Source of the DNA: Oscillospiraceae bacterium
Lineage (GTDB): Bacteria; Bacillota; Clostridia; Oscillospirales; Oscillospiraceae
Assembly (NCBI GenBank): GCA_017403885.1
Contig: JAFRDM010000004.1
Span: 1-41,392, forward strand
Length of the DNA: 41,392 nt
Direction of reading: 5' to 3'
Positions within the stretch are counted from its first letter, which is position 1. Every line of letters begins with the position of its first letter. Both the position numbers and the translations under genes were made by a program. This document shows positions 14,062 to 22,105 of the stretch, piece by piece. The notes under the pieces were generated by a model. That model searched no databases. It saw only the letters and a program-made list of their open reading frames with translations, and was not told the origin of the DNA.

Positions 14062-14499
14062 ATGCGGATCATCGAATATGACGAGAAATACAGGGATGAC
14101 ATGATCTTTATGGTCCTGCAGGCCAAGGATGCGCTCGGACGGCGGCCGCGGCTCAACGAGGACCTGCTGGATATTCCGTCAAACTACCTCGCACGCGGCG
14201 ACGGCTTTTGGCTGGCCCTCGACGGGGACGAGCGCGTGATCGGCTGCGTCGGCTATTCCAAGCTCCCCGACCGCGCCGAGGCTTTTGTCCATCGGCTGTA
14301 CGTCAAGGCAGAGAAAAAGCGCCAAGGCGTTGGGTCGATGCTGCTGCAAACGGCGGAGGAGTCCATGCGCCGTCGGGGCATCACGCTCTCTCATGTGCAT
14401 TTGGGCGAGCCGCGCGAACAGTGGTATGAGGCCTACGCGTTTTATCCCAAGCACGGCTATCGGGAGTACGCGCCGCGCTATATGAAAAAGGAGCTCTGA
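14062..14499 (+). CDS. GNAT acetyltransferase (second of three)
   Basis: The 145 residues have the GNAT core with LYVKAEKKRQGVGSMLLQTAEE (acetyl-CoA loop, about residues 80-100) and a C-terminal YAFYPKHGYREY. The sequence differs strongly from its two neighbours, so the row is probably not a recent tandem duplication. GAGGAG is upstream, 12 bases after the previous stop. Confidence 0.85.
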   Translation: MRIIEYDEKYRDDMIFMVLQAKDALGRRPRLNEDLLDIPSNYLARGDGFWLALDGDERVIGCVGYSKLPDRAEAFVHRLYVKAEKKRQGVGSMLLQTAEESMRRRGITLSHVHLGEPREQWYEAYAFYPKHGYREYAPRYMKKEL

Positions 14500-14503
14500 T
14501 CGC

Positions 14504-14986
14504 ATGAGCATCACGATCAAAAAGATGGAGACCGACGCGGAGATACGCGGAAAGGCCTTCGTGCATTGGAGCGCATGGCACGAGGCCTACGCGGGGATGG
14601 TCAGCCCGGACTATCTCGACAAGCTCACGCCGGAGCGCTGCGAGAAGCTGGCCTTCAGCTGGACGGAGAATACCTTCGTAGCAAAGGACGGCGAACGCGT
14701 GCTCGGCTTTGTCTGCTGGGGCGACCGCGGCGAGGAGGCCCCGGGGGTCGGCGAGATCTTCGCGCTGTATGTGCTGAGCGAGTGCTACGGCACGGGGCTC
14801 GCCCGCCGTCTGATGGACGCGGGGCTCAAGCGGCTGCGGGACTATCCGACGGTCTGCCTGTGGGTGCTGAAGGAGAATAAGCGGGCCATCCGCTTTTACG
14901 AAAAGTGCGGCTTTCGTCCCGACGGGACGGAGAGCTTTCATCCAAACATCGCTGCCGCGGAGATCCGTATGGCGCTGAAGAGATGA
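14504..14986 (+). CDS. GNAT acetyltransferase (third of three)
   Basis: The 160 residues show a GNAT fold with FALYVLSECYGTGLARRLMDAG (acetyl-CoA loop, about residues 86-107) and LWVLKENKRAIRFYEKCGF, typical of RimI-like enzymes. It begins four bases after the previous stop; the binding site AAGGAG is inside the end of the second GNAT gene. The substrate is unknown. Confidence 0.88.
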   Translation: MSITIKKMETDAEIRGKAFVHWSAWHEAYAGMVSPDYLDKLTPERCEKLAFSWTENTFVAKDGERVLGFVCWGDRGEEAPGVGEIFALYVLSECYGTGLARRLMDAGLKRLRDYPTVCLWVLKENKRAIRFYEKCGFRPDGTESFHPNIAAAEIRMALKR

Positions 14987-15006
14987 AGCCCGGCCGAAAA
15001 GAAAAA

Positions 15007-15046
15007 CAAAGTCCTTTCTCCTGCACAGGCGGGAGAAAGGACTTTG
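15007..15046. terminator. terminator between the GNAT row and galT
   Basis: A perfect 15-bp stem (15007-15021 with 15032-15046). On the minus strand it is followed by GTTTTTC, a good T-run for galT. On the plus strand the tail is poorer. Confidence 0.85.
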
Positions 15047-15060
15047 GCTTTCCCGGCGAA

Positions 15061-16548
15061 TTACCGCACGCTTTCGGCAAAGCGAAGAAGGGCGGCGCGG
15101 CCGGCCTCGTCGCGCTTGAACACGCCGGCGTGCTCGAGCACGGTCTTGAACACCTCGCCGACTTCCTTTTGCAGGATAGCCTCGGCGTTGTCTGCGGTGA
15201 AGTCGTATTTCTTTTTCAGTTCCTCGGCCCAGGGAGCATGCTTGTCCGTCAGCGGAGAGGCGGAAAGCTCCTCGTCCGCGGCGAGGCGGCGGCCCAGCTC
15301 GGCAAGCTCCTCAAGCAGGCGTGCGGGCAGCACCGCAAGACCCATGACCTCGATCAGGCCGATGTTCTCCTTTTTGATGTGGTGCAGCTCTGCGTGCGGA
15401 TGGAACAGGCCGAGGGGGTGTTCCTCGGTCGTGAGATTGTTGCGCAGCACGAGATCGAGCTCGAAATCCTCTCCGCGGCGGCGGGCGATCGGCGTGATCG
15501 TGTTGTGGAGCTCGCCCCCGGTCTCCGCAAAGACGGACACGCTCGGATCGGAATAGGCGCGCCAGGCGTCCAAGATCCGGCCGGCAAGCTCAACGAGGCG
15601 CTCGCTGTCGGCGCAGCGCAGGCGGATGACGCTCATCGGCCAGCGCAGAATCCCCGCCCGGACGTCCTCGAAACCAGGGAAGCGGAGCTCTCGCTCCACC
15701 GCGGCGCGGGCCATGGCAAACTCATAGCGCCCGCCCTGGAAATGATCATGGCTGAGGATCGAGCCGCCTACGATCGGCAGGTCGGCGTTCGAGCCGATAA
15801 AATAGTGGGGGAAAAGCGTGACGAAATCCAGCAGACGGCGGAAAGCCGAACGGTCGACCTTCATCGGACGGTGCTCGCTGTTGAGCGCGATGCAATGCTC
15901 GTTGTAGTACACATAGGGCGAATACTGCAGAAACCAGTTCTCTCCCGCGAGCGTGAGCGGGATGAGACGGTGGTTTTCGCGGGCCGGATAGTCCGCGCGG
16001 CCGGCATAGCCCTCAGCCTCGCGGCAGAGCAGGCACTTGGGGTAACCCGTGGGCTTCGCGCTGCGGGCCGCGGCGATGGCGCGCGGGTCCTTTTCGGGCT
16101 TGGAGAGGTTGATCGTGATGTCAAGCTCACCGTATTCCGTCGGGGCCTTCCACTTGCGGTCCTTCGCGATGCGGTAGCGGCGGATATAATCCGTGTCGCA
16201 GGAAAAGCGGTAATACCAGTCGGTGGCGGCCTGCGGATCGCCGTCATACAATGCGCGGAAGGTCGCGATCACGTCGGAGGGCCGAGGGGTAAGCACGCCC
16301 ATCAGCTTCGTGTCCAGCAGGTCGCGGCTCGTGATGCCGCCGTCGATAAGGCCGCGCTCTGCGGCGTCGTCGAGGAGCGCCTTCAGGATCGTCTCGAGGC
16401 TTTCCCCGGCTTTTTCTCCCGCGGGCGCATAGCCGTCGAGCTCCAGGATATCCAGCAGACGGTTGCGGGCCCAGATCTCGTCCTCCGGCCCGATCAGTCC
16501 TTTTTCCAGCCCGTAGCGGACCAGTGCGTTTATCTCGTCAAAGATCAT
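15061..16548 (-). CDS. galT: UDP-glucose--hexose-1-phosphate uridylyltransferase (Firmicutes type)
   Basis: The 495-residue protein matches the long GalT form of Firmicutes: MIFDEINALVRYGLEKGLIG at the start, ILSHDHFQGGRYEFAMARA in the middle (the histidine region for uridylyl transfer), and ENIGLIEVMGLAVLPARL later. It moves UMP between UDP-glucose and galactose-1-phosphate in the Leloir pathway. ATG 16548 has GGGGAG upstream; a longer frame runs over the promoter and is rejected. galK and galE are absent nearby. The two galactosidases at 36434-40366 could supply its substrate. Confidence 0.92.
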   Translation of the reverse strand: MIFDEINALVRYGLEKGLIGPEDEIWARNRLLDILELDGYAPAGEKAGESLETILKALLDDAAERGLIDGGITSRDLLDTKLMGVLTPRPSDVIATFRALYDGDPQAATDWYYRFSCDTDYIRRYRIAKDRKWKAPTEYGELDITINLSKPEKDPRAIAAARSAKPTGYPKCLLCREAEGYAGRADYPARENHRLIPLTLAGENWFLQYSPYVYYNEHCIALNSEHRPMKVDRSAFRRLLDFVTLFPHYFIGSNADLPIVGGSILSHDHFQGGRYEFAMARAAVERELRFPGFEDVRAGILRWPMSVIRLRCADSERLVELAGRILDAWRAYSDPSVSVFAETGGELHNTITPIARRRGEDFELDLVLRNNLTTEEHPLGLFHPHAELHHIKKENIGLIEVMGLAVLPARLLEELAELGRRLAADEELSASPLTDKHAPWAEELKKKYDFTADNAEAILQKEVGEVFKTVLEHAGVFKRDEAGRAALLRFAESVR

Positions 16549-16581
16549 GTCTTTTCTCCCCAAAAAAGGTTTTCCCGGGCG

Positions 16582-16611
16582 ATTATAACACAGGGCCGCC
16601 CTCCGGTGCAA
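16582..16611 (-). promoter_or_regulatory. galT promoter
   Basis: On the minus strand TTGCAC (16611-16606) and TATAAT (16587-16582) are 18 bp apart, with TGT before the -10 as an extended element. It is divergent from the PAP2 promoter. Confidence 0.8.
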
Positions 16612-16644
16612 GGCAGGGCCGCTCTTCTTTTCTTCTTTTCCCGA

Positions 16645-16673
16645 TTGTATCTTCCCGGAAGCTGTGATAAAAT
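16645..16673 (+). promoter_or_regulatory. PAP2 phosphatase promoter
   Basis: TTGTAT (16645-16650) and TAAAAT (16668-16673) are 17 bp apart, with TGA before the -10 as an extended element. Confidence 0.75.
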
Positions 16674-16709
16674 GCGGGTAAACGAAACCGACCGGGAGGT
16701 TCTTGCGCA

Positions 16710-17387
16710 ATGGAGATGACAGCGGCCGCCTCATGGCTGATGGATGCTTTTTCGGGCTTCGACCTTGGGATCCTCAGCCTGATGCATACGCTTGCCGGGC
16801 ATGCGGGCGTTCTGCTCACGCCGCTTTGCAAGCTCATCACGCTGCTGGGCGAGAAGGGGATCCTGTTCTTCCTGCTCGCGCTGGCGCTGATGTGCTTTGC
16901 CAGAACACGGCCGCTCGGCGTGTGCATCTTCGGCGCGGTGTGCTGCGGCGCGCTGATCACAAACATCATCCTGAAGGACTGGGTCGCGCGGCCGAGACCC
17001 TTTGAGACCCTCTCCGTCTACCGCGAATGGTGGCAGGCGATCGGCTCTCCGGCCGAGGACGGCTTTTCCTTCCCCTCCGGCCACGTCACCGCGGCGGCGG
17101 CGGGTACGAGCGCGCTGTTCTTCATGCGCGGCAAGCGCTGGCTGCTGCCCGGAGCGTGCGTCGTTTTGCTGATGTGCCTCGCGCGCTGCTATCTGATGGC
17201 CCACTTCCCCAGCGACGCGGCCGCGGCCGTGATCATCGGCGTGTTTTCCGGCTGGGCGGCCTGCATGATCACAAAGGCGATGTTCACCTTCTTCTTCAAA
17301 CGCAGAAAGAAGAGCCGCCTTTGCTGGCAGGTGCTGAACTTTGATCTGCCCCTGCGCTCGTTCCTGCGCTACAAGGGAAAACACTGA
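16710..17387 (+). CDS. PAP2-family membrane phosphatase
   Basis: The 225-residue protein has about five or six membrane segments and all three parts of the PAP2 phosphatase motif: KDWVARPRPF, FPSGH, and ARCYLMAHFPSD (His nucleophile with Arg and Asp). Such enzymes remove phosphate from undecaprenyl diphosphate, phosphatidate or related lipids at the outer membrane face. The substrate here is not defined. A basic C-terminal tail follows the last membrane segment. It is a single-gene unit between its own promoter and a terminator. Confidence 0.9.
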   Translation: MEMTAAASWLMDAFSGFDLGILSLMHTLAGHAGVLLTPLCKLITLLGEKGILFFLLALALMCFARTRPLGVCIFGAVCCGALITNIILKDWVARPRPFETLSVYREWWQAIGSPAEDGFSFPSGHVTAAAAGTSALFFMRGKRWLLPGACVVLLMCLARCYLMAHFPSDAAAAVIIGVFSGWAACMITKAMFTFFFKRRKKSRLCWQVLNFDLPLRSFLRYKGKH

Positions 17388-17401
17388 CTGAGACCGAAAA
17401 G

Positions 17402-17435
17402 ACCGGCTGTGCCAAAGGCACAGCCGGTTTTTTTC
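17402..17435. terminator. terminator between PAP2 and pcrA
   Basis: A 12-bp stem (17402-17413 with 17417-17428), a 3-base loop and seven T. It may also serve the converging helicase gene. Confidence 0.9.
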
Positions 17436-17440
17436 TCTCT

Positions 17441-19600
17441 TTATTGCTCCGCGCGCTCCAGCCTGGCCTTAAAGGAGATCGCGCGCGCCGTCTCCATGCA
17501 GTCGAATTTGATCAGATACGCGCCCTTTTCCGTGTCGAGCGCATCCACCGTCCCTTCGCCCATGATCGGGTGGCGCACGCGCGTCCCGACGGGAAAGGCG
17601 TTTTTCTCTGCCCGCTCGGGCAGATATTTTTCGCTGAAGGCGATATACTCCCGCGCGTCCGCGATCAGGTCCGCGCGCGGCGGCGCGGTCAGCTCCATCT
17701 GCTCCTCCCCGATGTCGAGCAGAAAGCGCGAGGGGTATTTCGGCGCGCCGTCGAAGCTGCGGCCGGCGCTCTCGGAGAGGTACAGCCGCTTCTCCGCCCG
17801 CGTCACGGCCACGAAGGCGAGACGCCGCTCCTCCTCCATGCCGGGCAGGGTCACGGTCTTGCGGCCGGGGAAGACGCCCTCGTTCATCGCGCAGAGAAAG
17901 ACATAGGGGAACTCCAGGCCCTTGGCGCTGTGAACGGTCATCAGCTTGATCTTGTCCGGCGCCTCGGCGGTGTCGGCGTTCGTGAAGAGCGCGACATGCT
18001 TGAGATAATGCTCGAGCGTGCACTCCTCGCCGCAGCTCGTCTCGTATTCGTAGATCGACTGCTTGAGCTCGGCGAGATTGTCGAGCCTCTCCTGCGAGCC
18101 CTCGGTGCGCAGCATCTCCTCATAGCCGCTCTCGGCCAATACCGCGCTGAGCAGCTCCGAGACCGGGCGGGTTTCGGCGAGGGTCGTGTAATACTCAATG
18201 AGCGAGATGTATTTTGCCGCCTTTGTGCCGCGGAAGATCTCATCCTCCCGCGTGCGGCAGAGCGCCTCGTAGAGCGTGCAGCCGTGCTCCTCGGCCCATT
18301 CGCGCAGAAAGGCCATGCGCCGCTGTCCGAGGTTGCGCCGCGGCGCGTTTGCCGTGCGCAGAAAGCTCAGGTCGTCCCGGTAGCAGAGCATGCGCAGATA
18401 GGAGAGCGCGTCCTTGATCTCCATGCGGTCGAAAAACTGCACGCCGCTGTAGATCGTATAGGGGAGCTTTTCCTTCAAAAACAGCTCTTCGAGGCTGCGG
18501 GTGACATAGTGCGCGCGGTAGAGCACTGCGATCTCGCGCAGGGGCACGCCCGCACTCTCCAGCTGTCGGATCTGCGCAAGGATCCATTTCGCCTCGGCCT
18601 CGCTGTTTTCGGCATAGTGGCACAGCACGCTCTGCCCGTCCGGCAGCGTGGGGAGCAGCTCTTTTTTGATGCGGCCGGCGTTTTTCGCGATCAGCGCGTT
18701 GGCCGCCGCGAGGATCTGCGGCGTAGAACGGTAGTTCTGCATCATCATGATCGTGCGAGTCGAGGGATAATCCCTGTCGAAGTCCAGCAGATACCGCTGG
18801 TTCGCCCCGCGCCAGGTATAGATCGTCTGATCCGGGTCGCCGACGATGAAGAGGTTTTTATGATACGCGCACAGCGCTTTCATCAGCCTGTACTGCGGCT
18901 CGTCAATGTCCTGGAACTCGTCGATCATGATGTATTCGAGCCGTTTCTGCCATTTGAGACGGACCGTCTCGTTTTCCTCGAAGATATGCAGCGTAAAGAC
19001 GATCAGATCGTTGTAATCGAGCGCGAAGCACTTTTTTTCCTGCCAGAGGTAACCGAAGAAGATGATGTCCCGCGCCGTGTCCGCGCGGTCGTATTTCTCT
19101 TTGAGCTCGTCGGGCGAGAGCGCGATGAGCTCGCGGTAATATTCCGGGCGGTTCTTCAGCTTTTCGATCTCGATCATGTCGCGCGCCGCGGCAAAGGTCA
19201 TGTCGCGCAGCGAAAGGCCGCGCTCCTCATAGATCACGCGCAGCATCGCGTCCACGTCGGAGTTGTCCAGCACCAGAAAGCGTTTGGGGTAGGACACGGC
19301 GTAGCTGTCCTCCTGCAGCACCGAGACGCAGAAGCCGTGGAAGGTATTGATATAGCCTGTGTCGTTGTCGCCGGTGAGGTTATGGATCCTGCGGCGCATC
19401 TCGTTCGCGGCCTTGTTGGTAAAGGTCACGCAGAGGATATGCCCCGGCAGGATGCCGAGCTCGTTCACGAGATACGCGAAGCGCCGCGTCAGCGCGCGCG
19501 TCTTGCCCGAGCCCGCGCCCGCGATCACGCGCACGAAGCCTTCCGTCGCCGTGACGGCCTCGCGCTGCGCCGTATTCAAGCCTGCAAGCAGATCGGTCAT
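17441..19600 (-). CDS. pcrA: ATP-dependent DNA helicase PcrA/UvrD
   Basis: The 719-residue superfamily 1A helicase shows AGAGSGKT (Walker A), IMIDEFQDIDEPQ (motif II), FIVGDPDQTIYTWRGA (III), MTVHSAKGLEFPYV (V) and AFVAVTRAEKRL (VI). A C-terminal Tudor-like domain (VGTRVRHPIMGEGTV) supports PcrA. It works 3' to 5' in nucleotide-excision repair, clears RecA filaments and removes stalled polymerase. ATG 19600 has AGGTGA at good spacing; a GTG at 19609 lies inside that site. The upstream HD gene ends one base before, so the pair is co-translated. Confidence 0.93.
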   Translation of the reverse strand: MTDLLAGLNTAQREAVTATEGFVRVIAGAGSGKTRALTRRFAYLVNELGILPGHILCVTFTNKAANEMRRRIHNLTGDNDTGYINTFHGFCVSVLQEDSYAVSYPKRFLVLDNSDVDAMLRVIYEERGLSLRDMTFAAARDMIEIEKLKNRPEYYRELIALSPDELKEKYDRADTARDIIFFGYLWQEKKCFALDYNDLIVFTLHIFEENETVRLKWQKRLEYIMIDEFQDIDEPQYRLMKALCAYHKNLFIVGDPDQTIYTWRGANQRYLLDFDRDYPSTRTIMMMQNYRSTPQILAAANALIAKNAGRIKKELLPTLPDGQSVLCHYAENSEAEAKWILAQIRQLESAGVPLREIAVLYRAHYVTRSLEELFLKEKLPYTIYSGVQFFDRMEIKDALSYLRMLCYRDDLSFLRTANAPRRNLGQRRMAFLREWAEEHGCTLYEALCRTREDEIFRGTKAAKYISLIEYYTTLAETRPVSELLSAVLAESGYEEMLRTEGSQERLDNLAELKQSIYEYETSCGEECTLEHYLKHVALFTNADTAEAPDKIKLMTVHSAKGLEFPYVFLCAMNEGVFPGRKTVTLPGMEEERRLAFVAVTRAEKRLYLSESAGRSFDGAPKYPSRFLLDIGEEQMELTAPPRADLIADAREYIAFSEKYLPERAEKNAFPVGTRVRHPIMGEGTVDALDTEKGAYLIKFDCMETARAISFKARLERAEQ

Positions 19601-19601
19601 G

Positions 19602-20591
19602 TCATTCACCTAAAACGTAATAGTCGAGATCCTCATTCATAAACGCCGTCAGCGCGGAAGCAAAGCCGGGATCGAACGCGCTCACGCGGCCTCGTCCCTC
19701 GACGTAGGGATCGATGCGGCGGTGCTTGGCGAAGATCCTCCGCCAGCCGTCCCGCGCGTCCGGCGCCGCCGCGCGCTCGGTGCGCGACAGGGCGCGGAAG
19801 GCGGCCCATTCCGCGGCAAGCGGGGGATCGGCGAGCAGCTTGCCGATGACCGCCGTCTCCGTTGAGGCGAGATCCTCCTCGCGGAGCGCGCCCGCCGCGA
19901 GCGCGGCGCGCAGCAGCTCGGAAAGGCGCTGCATCGCATAGCGGTCGGCGTCGCAGACGTAGATCTTCGAGCATTCCAGCGCGATCGCGGCAAAGCGCGC
20001 GGCCTTGTCCGCGTCGTGAAAAACAAGCTCCGTCCCGCCGTATTCGTTCCGCCCGACGCGCAGGTCTGCGAAGAGCTCCGCCAGCTCCTCCCACGTGGAA
20101 AGGCCGAAATTGACGGCGTTGCCGCAGGTGTAATCCAGCCGATCGGCTGAGAGACGCGGCGAGTCGTTGTCCGCGACAGGGTAGCGGTGATAGTCCTCCA
20201 CGTCCTCGGCGCGCAGGCCCAAAGCCCGCAGGATCCCGCCGATCCCGGCGCTCGCGCGTATGATCTCCGCCGTACCGCTCTCGGTCGCGGTCTGCTCGAG
20301 ATAGTCCCCGTGCAGGAAATCGACCACATGGGCGAACACGGGCGTGGCGACGTCGTGCAGCAGCGCGGCGGCGGCCTGCGCCTCGTCCCGCGTGAAGCGC
20401 CAGACGATCAGCGCCGCGCCGAGACTGTGCTCGAAGCGTGTATAGCGCGCGATCGAAATAAAGCGGGGAAAGGCCGTGTACTCGCAGCCGCAGTTCATCC
20501 CCACGTCCCTCAGCCGCCGCAGCGGCGGCGAATCGCACAGCTGCGTCAGGAATGTGGGCGTTTCGGTTTGATAGATCGAATGATAGTCCAT
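19602..20591 (-). CDS. HD-domain phosphohydrolase
   Basis: The 329-residue protein has the HD metal-binding set: RYTRFEHSLGAAL (His), AALLHDVATPVFAHV (HD and a further His), and SADRLDYT (Asp). These resemble the YwfO/SAMHD-like dNTPase branch of HD proteins, but the substrate cannot be fixed from sequence. Its ATG shares one base with the stop of the TrmH gene (TGATG), and pcrA follows directly, so the three genes form one operon. Confidence 0.85.
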   Translation of the reverse strand: MDYHSIYQTETPTFLTQLCDSPPLRRLRDVGMNCGCEYTAFPRFISIARYTRFEHSLGAALIVWRFTRDEAQAAAALLHDVATPVFAHVVDFLHGDYLEQTATESGTAEIIRASAGIGGILRALGLRAEDVEDYHRYPVADNDSPRLSADRLDYTCGNAVNFGLSTWEELAELFADLRVGRNEYGGTELVFHDADKAARFAAIALECSKIYVCDADRYAMQRLSELLRAALAAGALREEDLASTETAVIGKLLADPPLAAEWAAFRALSRTERAAAPDARDGWRRIFAKHRRIDPYVEGRGRVSAFDPGFASALTAFMNEDLDYYVLGE

Positions 20592-21406
20592 CAGCTTCTT
20601 TTTCCCAGTTCCCAGAACGCGACCGCGCTGGCGGCCGCCACGTTGAGAGAATCCACGCCGTGCGCCATCGGGATACGCACGGTCCAGTCGCAGTCGGCGA
20701 TCGTGCTCTCCGCAAGCCCGTCTCCCTCCGTCCCCAGCACGACGGCGAGCTTTTCACACGCCGCGAGGCGCGGATCATCGAGCCGCAGCGAGTCCGCCTT
20801 CAGGGCCATCGCCGCCGTGCGGAAGCCCAGGCCGCGCAGCGTCTGCGTCCAGGGCTCATCGCTGCCGAAGTAGGTCCACGGGACCTGGAACACCGTACCC
20901 ATGCTCACACGGATCGCGCGGCGATAGAGCGGGTCGCTGCCCTCGTCGGTGAGCAGCACCGCGTCCATGCCCAGCGCCGCCGCAGAACGGAAGATCGCGC
21001 CGATATTCGTCGGATTCATCACGTTTTCCAATACCGCGATCCTTTGCGCGGCGCGGCATATTTCTTCTGCGCGAGGCAATACGGGCCTCCGCATCGCACA
21101 GAGCATCCCGCGCGTGAGATGGAAGCCCGTGAGCTGCGTGAGCACCTCCTCCGGCGCGGTGTAAACGGGGATCCCGCCGCAGCGCGCGATCAGCTCGCGC
21201 CCCTTCCCGGCGGCATGCTTCGTCTCCATCAGAAAGGAGACGGGAACGCAGCCGGCGTCCAGCGCGCGCTCGATCACGACGGGGCTTTCGGCAATAAAAA
21301 GCGCCTGTGTCGGGTCGCGGCGGCAGACGAGCTGGTTTTCCGTCATCCGGGCGTAAACGTCCAACTCCGGCGCGGCGAATTCGGCGATCTCGATAATGTT
21401 CGGCAT
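20591..21406 (-). CDS. TrmH/SpoU-family RNA methyltransferase
   Basis: The 271-residue protein has the SPOUT methylase motifs NPTNIGAIFRSAAALG, VVLGTEGDGL and IPMAHGVDSLNVAAASAV, which form the knotted SAM-binding site. The N-terminal ~100 residues form a substrate-binding domain like that of RlmB/TsnR enzymes. It probably makes a 2'-O-methyl group on rRNA or tRNA; the exact site is unknown. GGGAGAG precedes ATG 21406. A candidate -10 (TATCAT on the minus strand, 21434-21429) lies upstream without a clear -35. Confidence 0.9.
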   Translation of the reverse strand: MPNIIEIAEFAAPELDVYARMTENQLVCRRDPTQALFIAESPVVIERALDAGCVPVSFLMETKHAAGKGRELIARCGGIPVYTAPEEVLTQLTGFHLTRGMLCAMRRPVLPRAEEICRAAQRIAVLENVMNPTNIGAIFRSAAALGMDAVLLTDEGSDPLYRRAIRVSMGTVFQVPWTYFGSDEPWTQTLRGLGFRTAAMALKADSLRLDDPRLAACEKLAVVLGTEGDGLAESTIADCDWTVRIPMAHGVDSLNVAAASAVAFWELGKRS

Positions 21407-21457
21407 AAGACGGCTCTCCCACGATCAGATGATACCATTCTACCGCGCGCGGCAAAA

Positions 21458-21490
21458 GAGCGCAAGAGCCCGTTTGTGTCCCGTTTATCG
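21458..21490. repeat. imperfect direct repeat, copy 1
   Basis: Thirty-three bases that recur at 21641-21672 with one substitution and one deletion. The 348-base gap 21407-21754 holds both copies, about 150 bases between them, a weak terminator-like element (21607-21631) and the promoter of the next operon. Confidence 0.8.
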
Positions 21491-21640
21491 TTCAGTACCC
21501 GGCGCAAGGGGCGAAGGGCGCGCCTCGCGTTTCGATACCCGTCGGCAAAAAGCCTGTGGAGCGGGCGTTTGCCGAGCGCAGCGCTTTCAAAGAAATGCCG
21601 GAGAAGCGCGGGCAATGATCCGCGGTTTTTTTATCAGGCC

Positions 21641-21672
21641 GAGCGCAAGTGCCCGTTTGTGTCCCTTTATCG
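21641..21672. repeat. imperfect direct repeat, copy 2
   Basis: Second copy of the 33-base repeat, 32 bases long. Between the copies, CGCGG (21607-21611) can pair with CCGCG (21620-21624) ahead of seven T. No ORF with a ribosome binding site is seen in the interval. Confidence 0.8.
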
Positions 21673-21693
21673 GCACAATGTGCACGCTTTTTC

Positions 21694-21722
21694 TTGCAAA
21701 CGGCGTCAAAAACGTTTATCAT
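21694..21722 (+). promoter_or_regulatory. promoter of the ABC exporter operon
   Basis: TTGCAA (21694-21699) and TATCAT (21717-21722) are 17 bp apart, 32 bases before the next ATG. Confidence 0.7.
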
Positions 21723-21754
21723 TTGAGCATACAGATGGAAAAGGAGAGAACTCC

Positions 21755-22102
21755 ATGAAAAAATCACCCGCCATCCCCGCGGTAAAGACCGCGCTTGCCG
21801 TCCGCGCGAGAAAAGCCGTGCTGGAGCAGCTTCCCGTCGATCAGAAAAAGCTGAAGCTGGCCGCAGCGCTTCTGGAAAAGAAAAACCTCAAGCGTCTGGG
21901 GGTCGTCGCCGCCTCAGGCGTCGCCGCGCTCAGCCTCGGCAGCTCGATGCTCCAGGCAAGGCTCACCCGCGCCGCGCTGCGCAGGGAGCTCAAACGCCAG
22001 CTCGCGCCCGTGAACAAAAAGCTCGACGAACTGGAGGAACAGAACAAGGAGCTGCGGCGCCAGAACGAAGAGCTTCGCAGACAGCTCAAAGGCAGAGGCT
22101 GA
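21755..22102 (+). CDS. small protein with coiled coil, upstream of ABC exporter
   Basis: The 115 residues have a basic N-terminal half, one moderately hydrophobic stretch (about residues 48-66, LGVVAASGVAALSLGSSM), and a C-terminal heptad-rich coiled coil (about 85-112: KLDELEEQNKELRRQNEELR). AAGGAG precedes ATG 21755. The ABC exporter starts three bases after its stop, so the two are co-translated and may form a complex, for example through a membrane-anchored coiled coil. No family is recognised. Confidence 0.7.
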   Translation: MKKSPAIPAVKTALAVRARKAVLEQLPVDQKKLKLAAALLEKKNLKRLGVVAASGVAALSLGSSMLQARLTRAALRRELKRQLAPVNKKLDELEEQNKELRRQNEELRRQLKGRG

Positions 22103-22105
22103 CCC

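Noticed and set aside
13597..14986. Three GNAT genes as a recent tandem duplication
   Set aside because: The three proteins share only general GNAT motifs and differ in length and in most residues.
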